Assembly: GCA_009733715.1 (NCBI GenBank)
Contig: WMKJ01000167.1
Span: 1 to 20,721 of the forward strand
DNA from: Herpomyces periplanetae
Taxonomy: Eukaryota > Ascomycota > Laboulbeniomycetes > Herpomycetales > Herpomycetaceae
Direction: 5' to 3'
DNA length: 20,721 nucleotides
A program made the translations under genes and the position numbers. The notes below the pieces were generated by a model. That model made no database searches, was not told where the DNA came from, and was given only the letters and a program-made list of their open reading frames with translations. The stretch's first letter is position 1. Each line of letters opens with the position of its first letter. This document shows positions 8,601 to 16,433 of this stretch, piece by piece.

Positions 8601-11600
8601 ATTCTCCACGGTTCGTTTAATAGCACTCTTCCAACTATTTCCCCAATCGCCAGTTTGATTGGCAAGATTAACAACTGTATCATGATTGTAAACCGGGCAT
8701 AACACACAACGATAATCCAAAAATGTAGAATCACGCTGAGAATCTTGGTTAGAGCATACATCACAATACCACCAATTTGAATATTTTTCACGCTTGAAAT
8801 TATCATTTAAACCAACGGAACTCGAAGGTTCAATTTCATCAAGAACACTCGATTCATCATCAGATTTGCATGGTATATCCCCACCATTCGATCCATAACA
8901 TGAAGCGTGAACTGTTAAGCCACATGTTCGACATTTTAAGGCCCAATGACCTCGAACATCGGCACGGGAACTTTGACAAATTACACACGTATCACCAAGG
9001 GTTTTTTCTTCATCAGCATCATCCTCATCTTCACCGTCAACAGCAGCCGTTTCAAGAGTATCTCGAGTAACGTTACACTCTTTATCAGTAATAGGACCAT
9101 CCAGACAATTATCATTGCATTTTCTACGTCTTCTAGGACGAATTTCACCCGTAACTTTACCCGGTTCACTAACCAAAGACTCCTTATCTCGAGTATCTTT
9201 TCCCTTGGACAGTCGACCACTTCTTGATTCTTTAACATCCTTGGTCGATTTCACGGCCTTTTCCTTATTGGATTTATCACTAATACGATCACGAACTCTT
9301 GAACGAACTTTAACTTCCTTGGAATCTTTATCCTTGTCCTTTACATCTGGTTTAGCCTTGATATCATATTCCTTCGTATCAAATGTATTAACATCATCAT
9401 CATCACCATCACCTACGCAAGCTATATCGGTAGCTATTGGGGCAATGGGAGCCGAAGTTGCAACCACAAGATCTTTAGTGCAAGTATTAGAGTCAATATC
9501 ACCGTCTAATTCTATGCCCATTTTCATTGAAACTTTTCTCATTACATTCATCATATCCATGTTTCTCATGCGCATCTTATTTTGCTTCCGCCTTAATTTG
9601 CGTAAACGATTTTTGCGAGCTCGAGAATCACCATCTTTTGTTTTGAGAGTTTCATTATTTATCCCATCATCATTGGCAAGTTGAGAGTAATCATCATCGG
9701 AATCACTTTCACTGACAATAAGTTTTTCTCGGGCCAATTTCCATTCACACAATAACTCCTCATCGATTCTACGTTTCCAAGCTTTTCTTCCGCCTCCTTG
9801 AGATATTTTTTTGGCAACTTCATCACAATCACCCCATTGTATAGCATATCTTCGCCATAAATATGCGCATCGATCACACAGTGCCGTAATGCTGGTGGAC
9901 CCGGTTCGAGGGGCTGTTGTTATTTTGCTTTCACCCCATCCAGATGTACCACCTGGAGCTCTTCTCCATTTACTTGAACGTTTAGTACCACAATATTTAC
10001 AGTGAAATGAACGTTTCTTTTCGGCGGCTTTTTGACTATCATAAGCAGAATCATCCTGATCATCCCCTAAATCTTCCAAAGTTTGACCTTGTCCTCGAAG
10101 ATCATTATCTATACGTTTACGGGCACTTTTACGCCCTTCATAACCACCCCAGATTTCTTTACCACGCTCAGATTTTTTCCAAATATAATAATAACGGACG
10201 ACATCGGAGTGTTTCTCTATACCGGAATGGATTCTGACACTTCGTAATTCTGAACCGTGTAAACGAACGCCTTGTTCAAAAAGTTCCTTCTCTTGCAAGG
10301 TTAAGACGGTACGAGGATCCCAAATAATTTGGGATAAATTGGTAGCTTCTAATATATGTAAGGTATTATCAATGGAATAATCTTGAGTGTATAAAGTGTG
10401 TAAGAGCCAATCCAAGAAATCTACACTGTAACTTTCAAAGCCTTTACGTTCCCCAATTTCATAGGCTTGTTTTAAAAATTTGGAGAGTTTATCCTCTGTA
10501 TCCGCTTTTTGGGGATGGGGAGAACTAAGGGAATCACAACCGGTTGACCACCAACTTGGACGCCAGAGTAGGGTAGCGGAAGACTCGGCTTGGGTATTGG
10601 GAAAATCTTGACCTCGAATAATGTATTCACCAATACCAGTATCCGAGGAAACTTTGGAACGTTTAGATTTACCAGAACCCGTATAGGTTGGAGAGGCACG
10701 ATCATTATCCATGAAGGAAGAACCGGCATCACGTTTTAAATTTGCAACACGAGTAGAACGTTTTTTTCCCTCAAAAGTTGATTTAACGGGGTCATTAGCA
10801 CCTTCAACCCAAGCACTTACATTAGCCTGGTGTCGTGCACCAATACGAGAACTAGCACGAGGGTAAATTGCACGGTCGTAAACTTCAAGGACAGCTTCAA
10901 CTTTGCAGTATAAACCTAGGTAACGCATTGGCCACATTTTAGCATGGGCGATTTCAGAGTGCATGGTGTTAGGCTCATCGATGAGATTAAGGGTAGGATC
11001 ATCTTCTTCGAGGACTTTTTTAACGTTCCAATTAAAATCGGGATCATCATCATCATCATGAGTACGATCTTCAGTATCATCGAAAGTAGTTTCACAATCT
11101 GGACCGGTTAAAGGAGTTGAGCCTCGTGCCTCACGTATTCGACGTTCTTGAGCCCTGCTACACGGACCGCAAGCCCAAGCAAAACCCCGGGAAGGTTTTT
11201 TGACGAGGGGAGGCCGTACACAATTCATATGGTAGGTAGTTTCGCAAACGGCGCAATCAACAGAATCATCGATTGCGCAATATTGAGCACAACGTTTACA
11301 AGTTTTGGCGGCACTGGTTAACTCTTTGACACGACTGGCTTCGACGACGACGTAACGCCAATTTAAATCTAAGGCAGACTTAACGGGAGCAGGGACGTTG
11401 ATGACTTGCCAAGTAGGAATTACTTCGTAACAGCGATGAATGAACCTATCGAAAAGCTGATTAAACCAGAAGGAATCTTTTTGTTTGCGATAAGCGTCTA
11501 GATCGGTGATTTCACTTCGATGAACAACATTACACTTTCCACGCAATGAAGCAAGGGGGCAAATATCAGAGTGCATGGTAGCGTAAACGAGGCGAGAATC

Positions 11601-12314
11601 GTTTCCGACACGTTGAATATCACGGGGTCGGTATACCCAATTCATTCTGAGGGATTCGACGCGGGAATCTCTGTTATCGGAATCTTCATGACGGAATTCC
11701 ATAATTCGACCGATGTAGTAAGGTTCACCGGGGGGTTCGCAGATGAGATAGACGTAGTCATCAACGGTGAAGGTGGTACCGCAGTCGGCGATGAGTTTAT
11801 CCTGGAGTAATTTTCGGGAACATTTATTAAAGGAGAAGAGGGTGGTTTGACGACGAGCGTTTACGGAGCAAAGATCAGATGTGAAGGGAGCGCATGAGGT
11901 GGTGGTGGTGGTGATTTGACAAGAAGGTAGAACGGCGGATGAAGAACGAGGAGGAAGGGGAGTAGAGGAGGGATTGGGAGGAGGTATAGAGGATGGAAGG
12001 GAGACGTGAGTGTCAAATTCTAGGTCAATCTCCGTAGTCTCAGCGTAATTTGGACGAGAAGAAGCGGGACGGTTGCGGGAACGAGTTCCATAAGGAGCAG
12101 GAGTAAATTTTGGGGTGGATGAAGTAGGTATGTTGGAAGGTTTAACAGAGGTGATTGGGATAGTTTTGGAAGACATGGATTGGGATGTAGTGGATGAGGA
12201 GAGGTGATTTTCCAAGGCATCGGTAGATTCGTCAAGCTCAGTACAACTTGTTAATGATGATGACGCGTTTGTTACGCCGGATGGGGTGGCCATGGAAATA
12301 ATTTCTGACCCCAT
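5607..12314 (-). CDS. Snt2-like chromatin regulator (BAH, PHD, SANT, GATA-like finger, extended PHD)
   Basis: This is a nuclear histone-reader scaffold. In yeasts Snt2 works with Ecm5 and Rpd3, or in the Lid2 complex. One uninterrupted exon gives 2235 residues, much longer than yeast Snt2 (about 1400). Approximate order: a Ser/Thr/Pro-rich N-terminus, then a BAH domain at 182-306. PHD1 follows at 339-386 (Cys pairs CKRC, CAVC and CGPC with HMNC). A SANT/Myb domain at 666-722 precedes a GATA-like finger at 772-816 (CKYC ... CDRC). Next come an acidic and Lys/Arg-rich linker, PHD2 at 1110-1187 and an extended PHD at 1203-1306. A second split Cys pair at 1549-1678 (CANC ... CVQC) is followed by a long Ser/Pro/His-rich tail. 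I chose the ATG at 12314 because it has A at -3 and G at +4. The frame stays open further upstream but has no ATG there. The gene is divergent from DUS2. Confidence 0.92.
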   Translation of the reverse strand: MGSEIISMATPSGVTNASSSLTSCTELDESTDALENHLSSSTTSQSMSSKTIPITSVKPSNIPTSSTPKFTPAPYGTRSRNRPASSRPNYAETTEIDLEFDTHVSLPSSIPPPNPSSTPLPPRSSSAVLPSCQITTTTTSCAPFTSDLCSVNARRQTTLFSFNKCSRKLLQDKLIADCGTTFTVDDYVYLICEPPGEPYYIGRIMEFRHEDSDNRDSRVESLRMNWVYRPRDIQRVGNDSRLVYATMHSDICPLASLRGKCNVVHRSEITDLDAYRKQKDSFWFNQLFDRFIHRCYEVIPTWQVINVPAPVKSALDLNWRYVVVEASRVKELTSAAKTCKRCAQYCAIDDSVDCAVCETTYHMNCVRPPLVKKPSRGFAWACGPCSRAQERRIREARGSTPLTGPDCETTFDDTEDRTHDDDDDPDFNWNVKKVLEEDDPTLNLIDEPNTMHSEIAHAKMWPMRYLGLYCKVEAVLEVYDRAIYPRASSRIGARHQANVSAWVEGANDPVKSTFEGKKRSTRVANLKRDAGSSFMDNDRASPTYTGSGKSKRSKVSSDTGIGEYIIRGQDFPNTQAESSATLLWRPSWWSTGCDSLSSPHPQKADTEDKLSKFLKQAYEIGERKGFESYSVDFLDWLLHTLYTQDYSIDNTLHILEATNLSQIIWDPRTVLTLQEKELFEQGVRLHGSELRSVRIHSGIEKHSDVVRYYYIWKKSERGKEIWGGYEGRKSARKRIDNDLRGQGQTLEDLGDDQDDSAYDSQKAAEKKRSFHCKYCGTKRSSKWRRAPGGTSGWGESKITTAPRTGSTSITALCDRCAYLWRRYAIQWGDCDEVAKKISQGGGRKAWKRRIDEELLCEWKLAREKLIVSESDSDDDYSQLANDDGINNETLKTKDGDSRARKNRLRKLRRKQNKMRMRNMDMMNVMRKVSMKMGIELDGDIDSNTCTKDLVVATSAPIAPIATDIACVGDGDDDDVNTFDTKEYDIKAKPDVKDKDKDSKEVKVRSRVRDRISDKSNKEKAVKSTKDVKESRSGRLSKGKDTRDKESLVSEPGKVTGEIRPRRRRKCNDNCLDGPITDKECNVTRDTLETAAVDGEDEDDADEEKTLGDTCVICQSSRADVRGHWALKCRTCGLTVHASCYGSNGGDIPCKSDDESSVLDEIEPSSSVGLNDNFKREKYSNWWYCDVCSNQDSQRDSTFLDYRCVLCPVYNHDTVVNLANQTGDWGNSWKSAIKRTVENNWVHVTCSIWTPEIRFKNASKLELAEGMGLIPAERFLARCSLCLASGQGACVECGVCKETFHIGCAIEAGYLLGFSIETSHQMIKGSKNIVTMGVKTTRDLPEKLRPFAQRGGYSHARRDLKKSKSCAKRSEIKKSGDDGSGEIIATEDDDELVNRNSDGQINRENFYNQIRIGSRETGIASATIICKNHDIRTFGLHPPFEPCERIESLSSYGFLSALQVFVEVYKQADRSVTDTARRAKLLDEAVKMYAEFDGVKRETDDLRHVLTKPFECDGQSTNLKVEDSLAPRDEYYEFNQLKSSPKSQFLQRHCANCGINVSPFWTPLSKSDWENLPQSCGDGQSSYRPGSSTFTIDFVDLVNPTSSSKPVSKVSVSESNSKSDVKTKSAMSLASLLTPDEPLDLPKSPAISVPRIRGNFDQIVRDDLPPESPVQPGFLCVQCTWKRSQGKPLDKSASLTPAVPKGNGISESLGPDKSIRVNSLSSCSGENNQKYKQEENEIDREQDHDKRNQHHQIHDSVCDLRNIPDGNSPPSISSSHPIAKSSILPKIPTASTSSSLSLLLSHSPPKSTIPLSHDTSLRRSHHSHVPHPQYTLPSYPAQSQPYTQTLPSFHSATPTGHNLQPTTQLHRSHSQSHAHSRSHSHSHGHIQHSHSQAQTQSNTHSHGIDHPNTHNIHSHLYNLGHHQTVANHRTFTYSCPSPRSPSPSAQLVQNSNSSIHDHNQIMGPQKFPHQQAISRQLDYQTSPNSSPSNLSNIPPPAHQSSSAIYLRPISYPTSSYTTAISGVSHPSKYHSSPSVVYSPPHSLPFLNRPSSTAHATLIRNSNSTERSNDNCISTTSSITVNANTINTTHANACGTSYGGCSSNILSSSGYPTMTNMTLPPLVTVNRGRLSITPSISTTSPLPAVTMPSHSLPMSGASINHPPETVTRAYPCDQLLSLHPANRALLASSSSSSTLSSLSTSLPGNNVNSTPPLAAPHENRSRQAGASANPCVRNLLS
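6554..6734 (-). repeat. His/Ser-rich low-complexity segment in the Snt2-like protein
   Basis: Within the C-terminal tail, about 60 residues alternate His with Ser, Gly, Gln and Ala (for example SHSHSHGHIQHSHSQ). On the plus strand it shows as repeated GAATG/GAGAATG-like units. It is in frame and so part of the protein. It might bind metal ions or act as a nuclear-speckle-type His tract; neither can be shown from sequence. Confidence 0.7.
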
Positions 12315-12540
12315 GATGTTTGAACGAAAGGGCGAGAGCGCATTACTTTGCCACGAGATGGATGGGAAGGATAAACGGAAGGGAAGAAGTGAAAAAGGCA
12401 GGGTAATGCGACGGTAGTGAAAGGAAGTAAATTTTGGGGAAGAGAGGAGGGGAGGGGGGAAAAGAACGAGTGAAAGTTTGGAAGAGTATGAGAGATGGAA
12501 GGATAGGAAGAATGATTTGACGAAGGCTCGGCAGCTGTGA

Positions 12541-12567
12541 TGGTGGTGGTGGTGGTGGTGGTGGTGG
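12541..12567. repeat. (TGG)9 microsatellite
   Basis: Nine perfect TGG units are followed by TGATGA. The repeat lies about 230 bp upstream of the Snt2-like ATG. In the same open frame it would read as poly-His, but no ATG lies upstream of it in that frame, so it is most likely 5' UTR or promoter. Confidence 0.9.
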
Positions 12568-13250
12568 TGATGATTTAACCTTGGTGGAAAGGTCACGGGT
12601 TAGTTTGTGGTGAACTTTTTCAATGAGAGTAGTAGTGGGGACACGCACGAACAAACGCTGCAGCTGGGACGGGGAGGCTGAGGAGCAATATTGCGTGTAA
12701 TATACAAAGTGTGGAGCGCTTGAGGCAACAACCTTGTAATGAGCGGATAAACGGCCGAGAGGTGAGTGGAGGTAATTGGAGGTGGGAGATGTTTGAAGGA
12801 AAGGGTTTGGAGGTAAGGAGGAAGGGTTGGAATAGCTGGGATGGGGAGGGGAGGATGAGAGGTTAAGAGAGTGTAGAGTACGAGGGGAATGGTGGTTAGG
12901 ATTAAGTGATGAATAGAGTGAGGAGAAGATGATCAAGGTTTGGAAGCGAGCAAGGTTTCCCGGACGAAGGGAATGGGTGAAGGTGAGTTTAGCAGAGGAA
13001 GAGAGGAAACGCGCCGATACATAGTCTGGGTGGGGGAAGGAAGATTAAGAATGAGGGGCATTTAGCGGGAGGATGGGAAGAGGGAGACCAGAAAACATGG
13101 AAGAAGAGGGAAGAGTATGGAGTAGGGAACGGGAAGGGTAAGTTGATGTATGTAGACGTAGGCGAAGGCGTCGATGCAGAACTTGCACGCGCACGCACTG
13201 TCTTGCTTTGGAACATATACACAAGCAAAAGCGCCGGTGAGTATACGTGG

Positions 13251-13291
13251 GCAGACGCAGACGCAGCCGCAGCCGCAGCCGCAGCCGCAGA

Positions 13292-13328
<37 letters not shown>

Positions 13329-13334
13329 GCACGC
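13251..13334. repeat. Compound microsatellite: GCAGAC/GCAGCC hexamers then GCAC tetramers
   Basis: Two GCAGAC units, four GCAGCC units and one more GCAGAC pass without a gap into about eight GCAC units and a slightly decayed end (GCAAGCACGC). Both unit types begin GCA, so one may have grown from the other by point change and slippage. Open frames in all three phases here arise from the repeat. Confidence 0.95.
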
Positions 13335-13339
13335 TTTTT

Positions 13340-13615
13340 TGTTCACTTTTTCGCATTTTTTTCTCACGGCTTTGCGCCGGCATCCTTCCGCCGACAAACC
13401 CGCTCCGGCTACGCTCGGCCCCGCTCCGGCTTCCCGGCATGGCCCCAAAATTGTCGGCCTAACTTATCCTTCCGAACTTGTTCATGCCAAGCGGTTTGGA
13501 ATGCCGGGCAAAAAAGGTCTCGGGATCCAAGGGGCTTGGGATCGGGAAGTCCTGTTTCGGGTCGGCTCGGGCCCGGCTCACGATCTTTTCTTCGGAGAAA
13601 TTCTGGCCGACTAAA
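13340..13615. repeat. GC-rich island with internal direct and inverted repeats, possible dispersed-repeat remnant
   Basis: Bases 13378-13446 are about three quarters G+C by hand count, unlike the flanks. CCGCTCCGGCT occurs twice (13400-13410 and 13421-13431). CCCGGCAT (13433-13440) is inverted at 13501-13508. GTCGGCC near 13455 is mirrored by GGCCGAC near 13605, which could be decayed terminal inverted repeats. I do not recognise a family and see no coding domain. Confidence 0.4.
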
Positions 13616-13961
13616 TCTTCAAAATTTAATGATTCCCAAATTGCAAAATGGCCAAATCCTCCTTTCCTCCCCTTCATCACCTCCTCCTCCCCTCACCTCC
13701 TAACCATTCTTATTACTCAATACAAAATTTTCACACTCTCTACACAAAAATGATCATACATGCGTAAAATTACTCACTACGCGTCACTTTTCAGACATCT
13801 ATCATCATGATCCTTCACCACTAGATCCACCCTAATCTTCATCCCATTTCATGATTTATCCCATCAAATCTTCATTCTTCAAACTACCACTCTTCCCAAT
13901 ACATTCATGGCCGTTCTATTTCCCTTCCCTATCCTCCTCCTCTTCTCTTTTTCCTCCAATC

Positions 13962-15390
13962 ATGTCTCCACATCCTAGATCGACAATATCATGTGCCCGC
14001 AGGGTAATTCACCACGACAATTGTGTAAATGACCACGCTACATCCGCGGGGTTGAATACTTCGCTAAACTGTATTCATCAAACTCATGTTTACCCTAATA
14101 TCACACCAGTCTCCCACTCTTCAATGTTTTATGGTATAGTTGCTTTAGCTCCAATGGTCCGATCGGGAGAACTTCCCTGCCGTCTACTTGCTCTCAAGTA
14201 CGGTGCAGACTTAGTTTGGGGTAAGTTTCGTGATAATTTATGCAAAGTATATCTCACTCTATGCACTTTAACCCTCCTCCGGTTCCTTCACATTTTTCGG
14301 TTTCCCGTATAATTTCACCTCCCCTTTCTCCAACTAACCTCGCCTCTTCATGAGGTTGGTTATAGGACCTGAGACGGTCGATCGTGCAGTTATCGGTACT
14401 ACCCGTCGCTACAATCCTCATTCATGTACCATAGAATATTCTCGCGTCCCCTCCGGTTTACTTACTCGCGCCAATGACTATATGAACAATCATGCAAATT
14501 CTTCATCCTGTAATACGGGCCGCAAACCGCGGGAGTCAATCATCTTTCAAATTGACCCTGAACTTGAAACTCGTCCGCACAAATTGATCTTTCAACTCGG
14601 CACAGCTTCGCTAGATTTAGCCGTTCAAGCCGCCTTACATGTAATTCATGATGTCGCCGGCATTGACATCAACGCTGGTTGTCCCAAACCTTTTTCCGTA
14701 TCAGGTGGTATGGGCGCTGCTTTATTACGCACTCCCTATCGATTGTGTGAAATTGCTCGAGGCTTAGTCGAACAAATCGGTCGTCCTTATGCCAAACCCA
14801 TAAGCGTTAAAATTCGCTTACTCGAAACCGAGCGCGCAACCCTTGACCTCGTACGTCAGCTCTGCTCCACGGGTATTAGTGCGCTTACAGTGCACTGTCG
14901 TACAACTTCCATGCGGCCCCGTGAATCTGCAATTCGTGATCAGCTTCGTGCCATCGCCATTGTCTGTCACTCCGCTAACGTTGCCTGTATCATGAATGGA
15001 GATATCCAAAATCGGGATCACGCCTTTAGCTTATTCCTTGAATATGGCACTGATTCTGCTCTAATTGCTACCGCTGCCGAAAAAAACCCCAGCGTATTTC
15101 GTACCCTTGACCAAGGTGGTTTACAACATTGGTCCATCTTAGCTCAAGAGTATCTGGATATAGCTTTACGCGTTAAAAATCGTTGGGGTAACACTAAATT
15201 TTGCTTATCCCAAATCATTCCTGGCAAATCTCCCGCCGGTCGACAATTAGCTTTGGCTCACTCTTACGAAGATATCGTTAAACTTCTTAACTTGGATAAT
15301 AATTGGTTAGAACGAGCTCGTGCCACTACTCACTATCTGCGCTTTGGCTACTTAGATTCTCACGCCCTTGATCCTGTTGTTGCACCTTAA
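13962..15390 (+). CDS. tRNA-dihydrouridine synthase, Dus2/SMM1 type
   Basis: This FMN-dependent enzyme reduces uridine to dihydrouridine in the tRNA D-loop; yeast Dus2 (Smm1) acts at U20. Two exons, 13962-14220 and 14366-15390, give 427 residues. The 145-bp intron runs from GTAAGT to TATAG with a CTAAC branch motif. Joining it restores ADLVWGPETVDRAVIGTTRRYNP, close to fungal Dus2. Family motifs: LAPMVRSGELP, FQLGTAS, INAGCPKPFSVSGGMGAALL with the catalytic Cys at 192, VKIRLL with Lys 235, and VHCRT with His 263 and Arg 265. MNGDI is at 296-300. There is no double-stranded RNA-binding domain, as in other fungi. The ATG at 13962 has A at -3 and adds about 54 residues before the family start; the ATG at 14124 would give 373 residues, closer to the usual length, but has a weak context. 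The enzyme call is firm and the subtype is well supported. Confidence 0.94.
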
Positions 15391-16433
15391 CTTTCCCCAG
15401 TTTCAGCCTATCACCCATATGGATTCAACATCAATTGCTCCCATCCGTTCAAATAGACTGAGATGCTACCGCCCTCACTGCTCCTCTTGTATCCTCGAAC
15501 TTAATAATCCTATCCCGCCCGTCTGCTGTTCAACTTACTCCTTCACCCTATCTCCCTCCGCTAAACCTTCCATCCTACTTTCATCAACCTCCCATATGTT
15601 AGCATAACTGCATCACCACTTTCCCTCTCCCTTTTCCTTTACTACCCGTAAACAGAAAATATTCCCGTCCGACGGATTCCTCTTAACTCTAAATTCCTTA
15701 AACTTTCCCACGTTAGTCTACCTTAACCTTACCTATTCCATTCCGCCTCCATCTCGCTTTATCCAACCTCCATCCGTCGTCCTTAAGGTTGGCTTAATTT
15801 ATCCCTTTTGCCTACTCTCTCATTCTACCAGTAATCCCTATGTTTCGTTACCATCTTGTCTCAATAATAGTTCCCTTGAAAACTTCTACTGCCCTAACTT
15901 AGTTATGCCATGCATAAAGTCTTTCGCAGTTACATACTAAAATACTCTAGCCGTTTCGACCGCATATGTTAGCAATCATTTAGCGAAATACATGCTCGCA
16001 TATCCACTACACTAACCAATTCAACTCATTACTTCATCACTTGAAACGCTTTTTCAAATCATCTCCCTTCTTAGTCTTTTCATAATCATTTTTAAACGTA
16101 CAAACTTTGTACACCGGAGTCCTAGGTTCCGAGATAAGAACACCGGAAATGTTATCTCATTTCCAGCTATATAAACTCCATAGACCAACTTCCTCCAACC
16201 CCGTCTTACACTTTCTTTCTCCATCATCTATACATTGCTCGAGCCATTTCACGTACTCTGCGTTAAAAAATTTACCATTTCTCCTTTCTCTTCTTAAAGC
16301 TCAAGCTGGTCTTGATTAACCCTTCCACTTCTATTTACTACATACCTTTGCATAGATATCGTGCAACTACGCACTTTTCTCCCTTGCATCCACCATTATC
16401 CATAAAGATTATTTTCCCCTTCTCTCCTTCAAC
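15391..16433. other. Intergenic region between DUS2 and the secreted-protein gene
   Basis: About 1 kb of pyrimidine-rich DNA holding the DUS2 3' end and the promoter of the next gene. A TATATAAA lies at 16168-16175. Short open frames here show no domain or codon pattern that I would defend. I see no RNA gene or repeat. Confidence 0.6.
16168..16175 (+). promoter_or_regulatory. Probable TATA box of the secreted-protein gene
   Basis: TATATAAA occurs 259 bp before the ATG at 16434, in the right orientation and at the head of a pyrimidine-rich stretch that runs into the start codon. Confidence 0.4.

Larger units (their letters stand above)
12315..13961. other. Divergent spacer between the Snt2-like gene and DUS2
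   Basis: This 1.65 kb stretch is the 5' side of both genes. The part next to the Snt2-like gene is purine-rich on the plus strand and carries a TGG repeat. The middle has a compound microsatellite (13251-13334) followed by a GC-rich island (13340-13615). The part next to DUS2 is pyrimidine-rich. Several overlapping open frames here are made of simple-sequence residues (His, Pro, Ala, Thr-His-Ala-Arg repeats) and I do not believe they are genes. Confidence 0.6.

Noticed and set aside
12315-12596. Extension of the Snt2-like protein by 94 residues including a poly-His run
   Set aside because: The open frame upstream of the ATG at 12314 has no ATG of its own; its first codon is GTG and the poly-His comes from the TGG microsatellite. 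The 12314 ATG has a strong context.
13490-13515. tRNA-derived SINE promoter box (GGTTTGGAATGCC)
   Set aside because: It departs from the B-box consensus at key positions and no A box lies at a suitable distance.
13045-13703. Overlapping open frames on both strands around the compound microsatellite
   Set aside because: They exist because repeat units lack stops in several phases. The residues are Ala, Thr-His-Ala-Arg or Arg-Ala-Cys-Val repeats with no domain.
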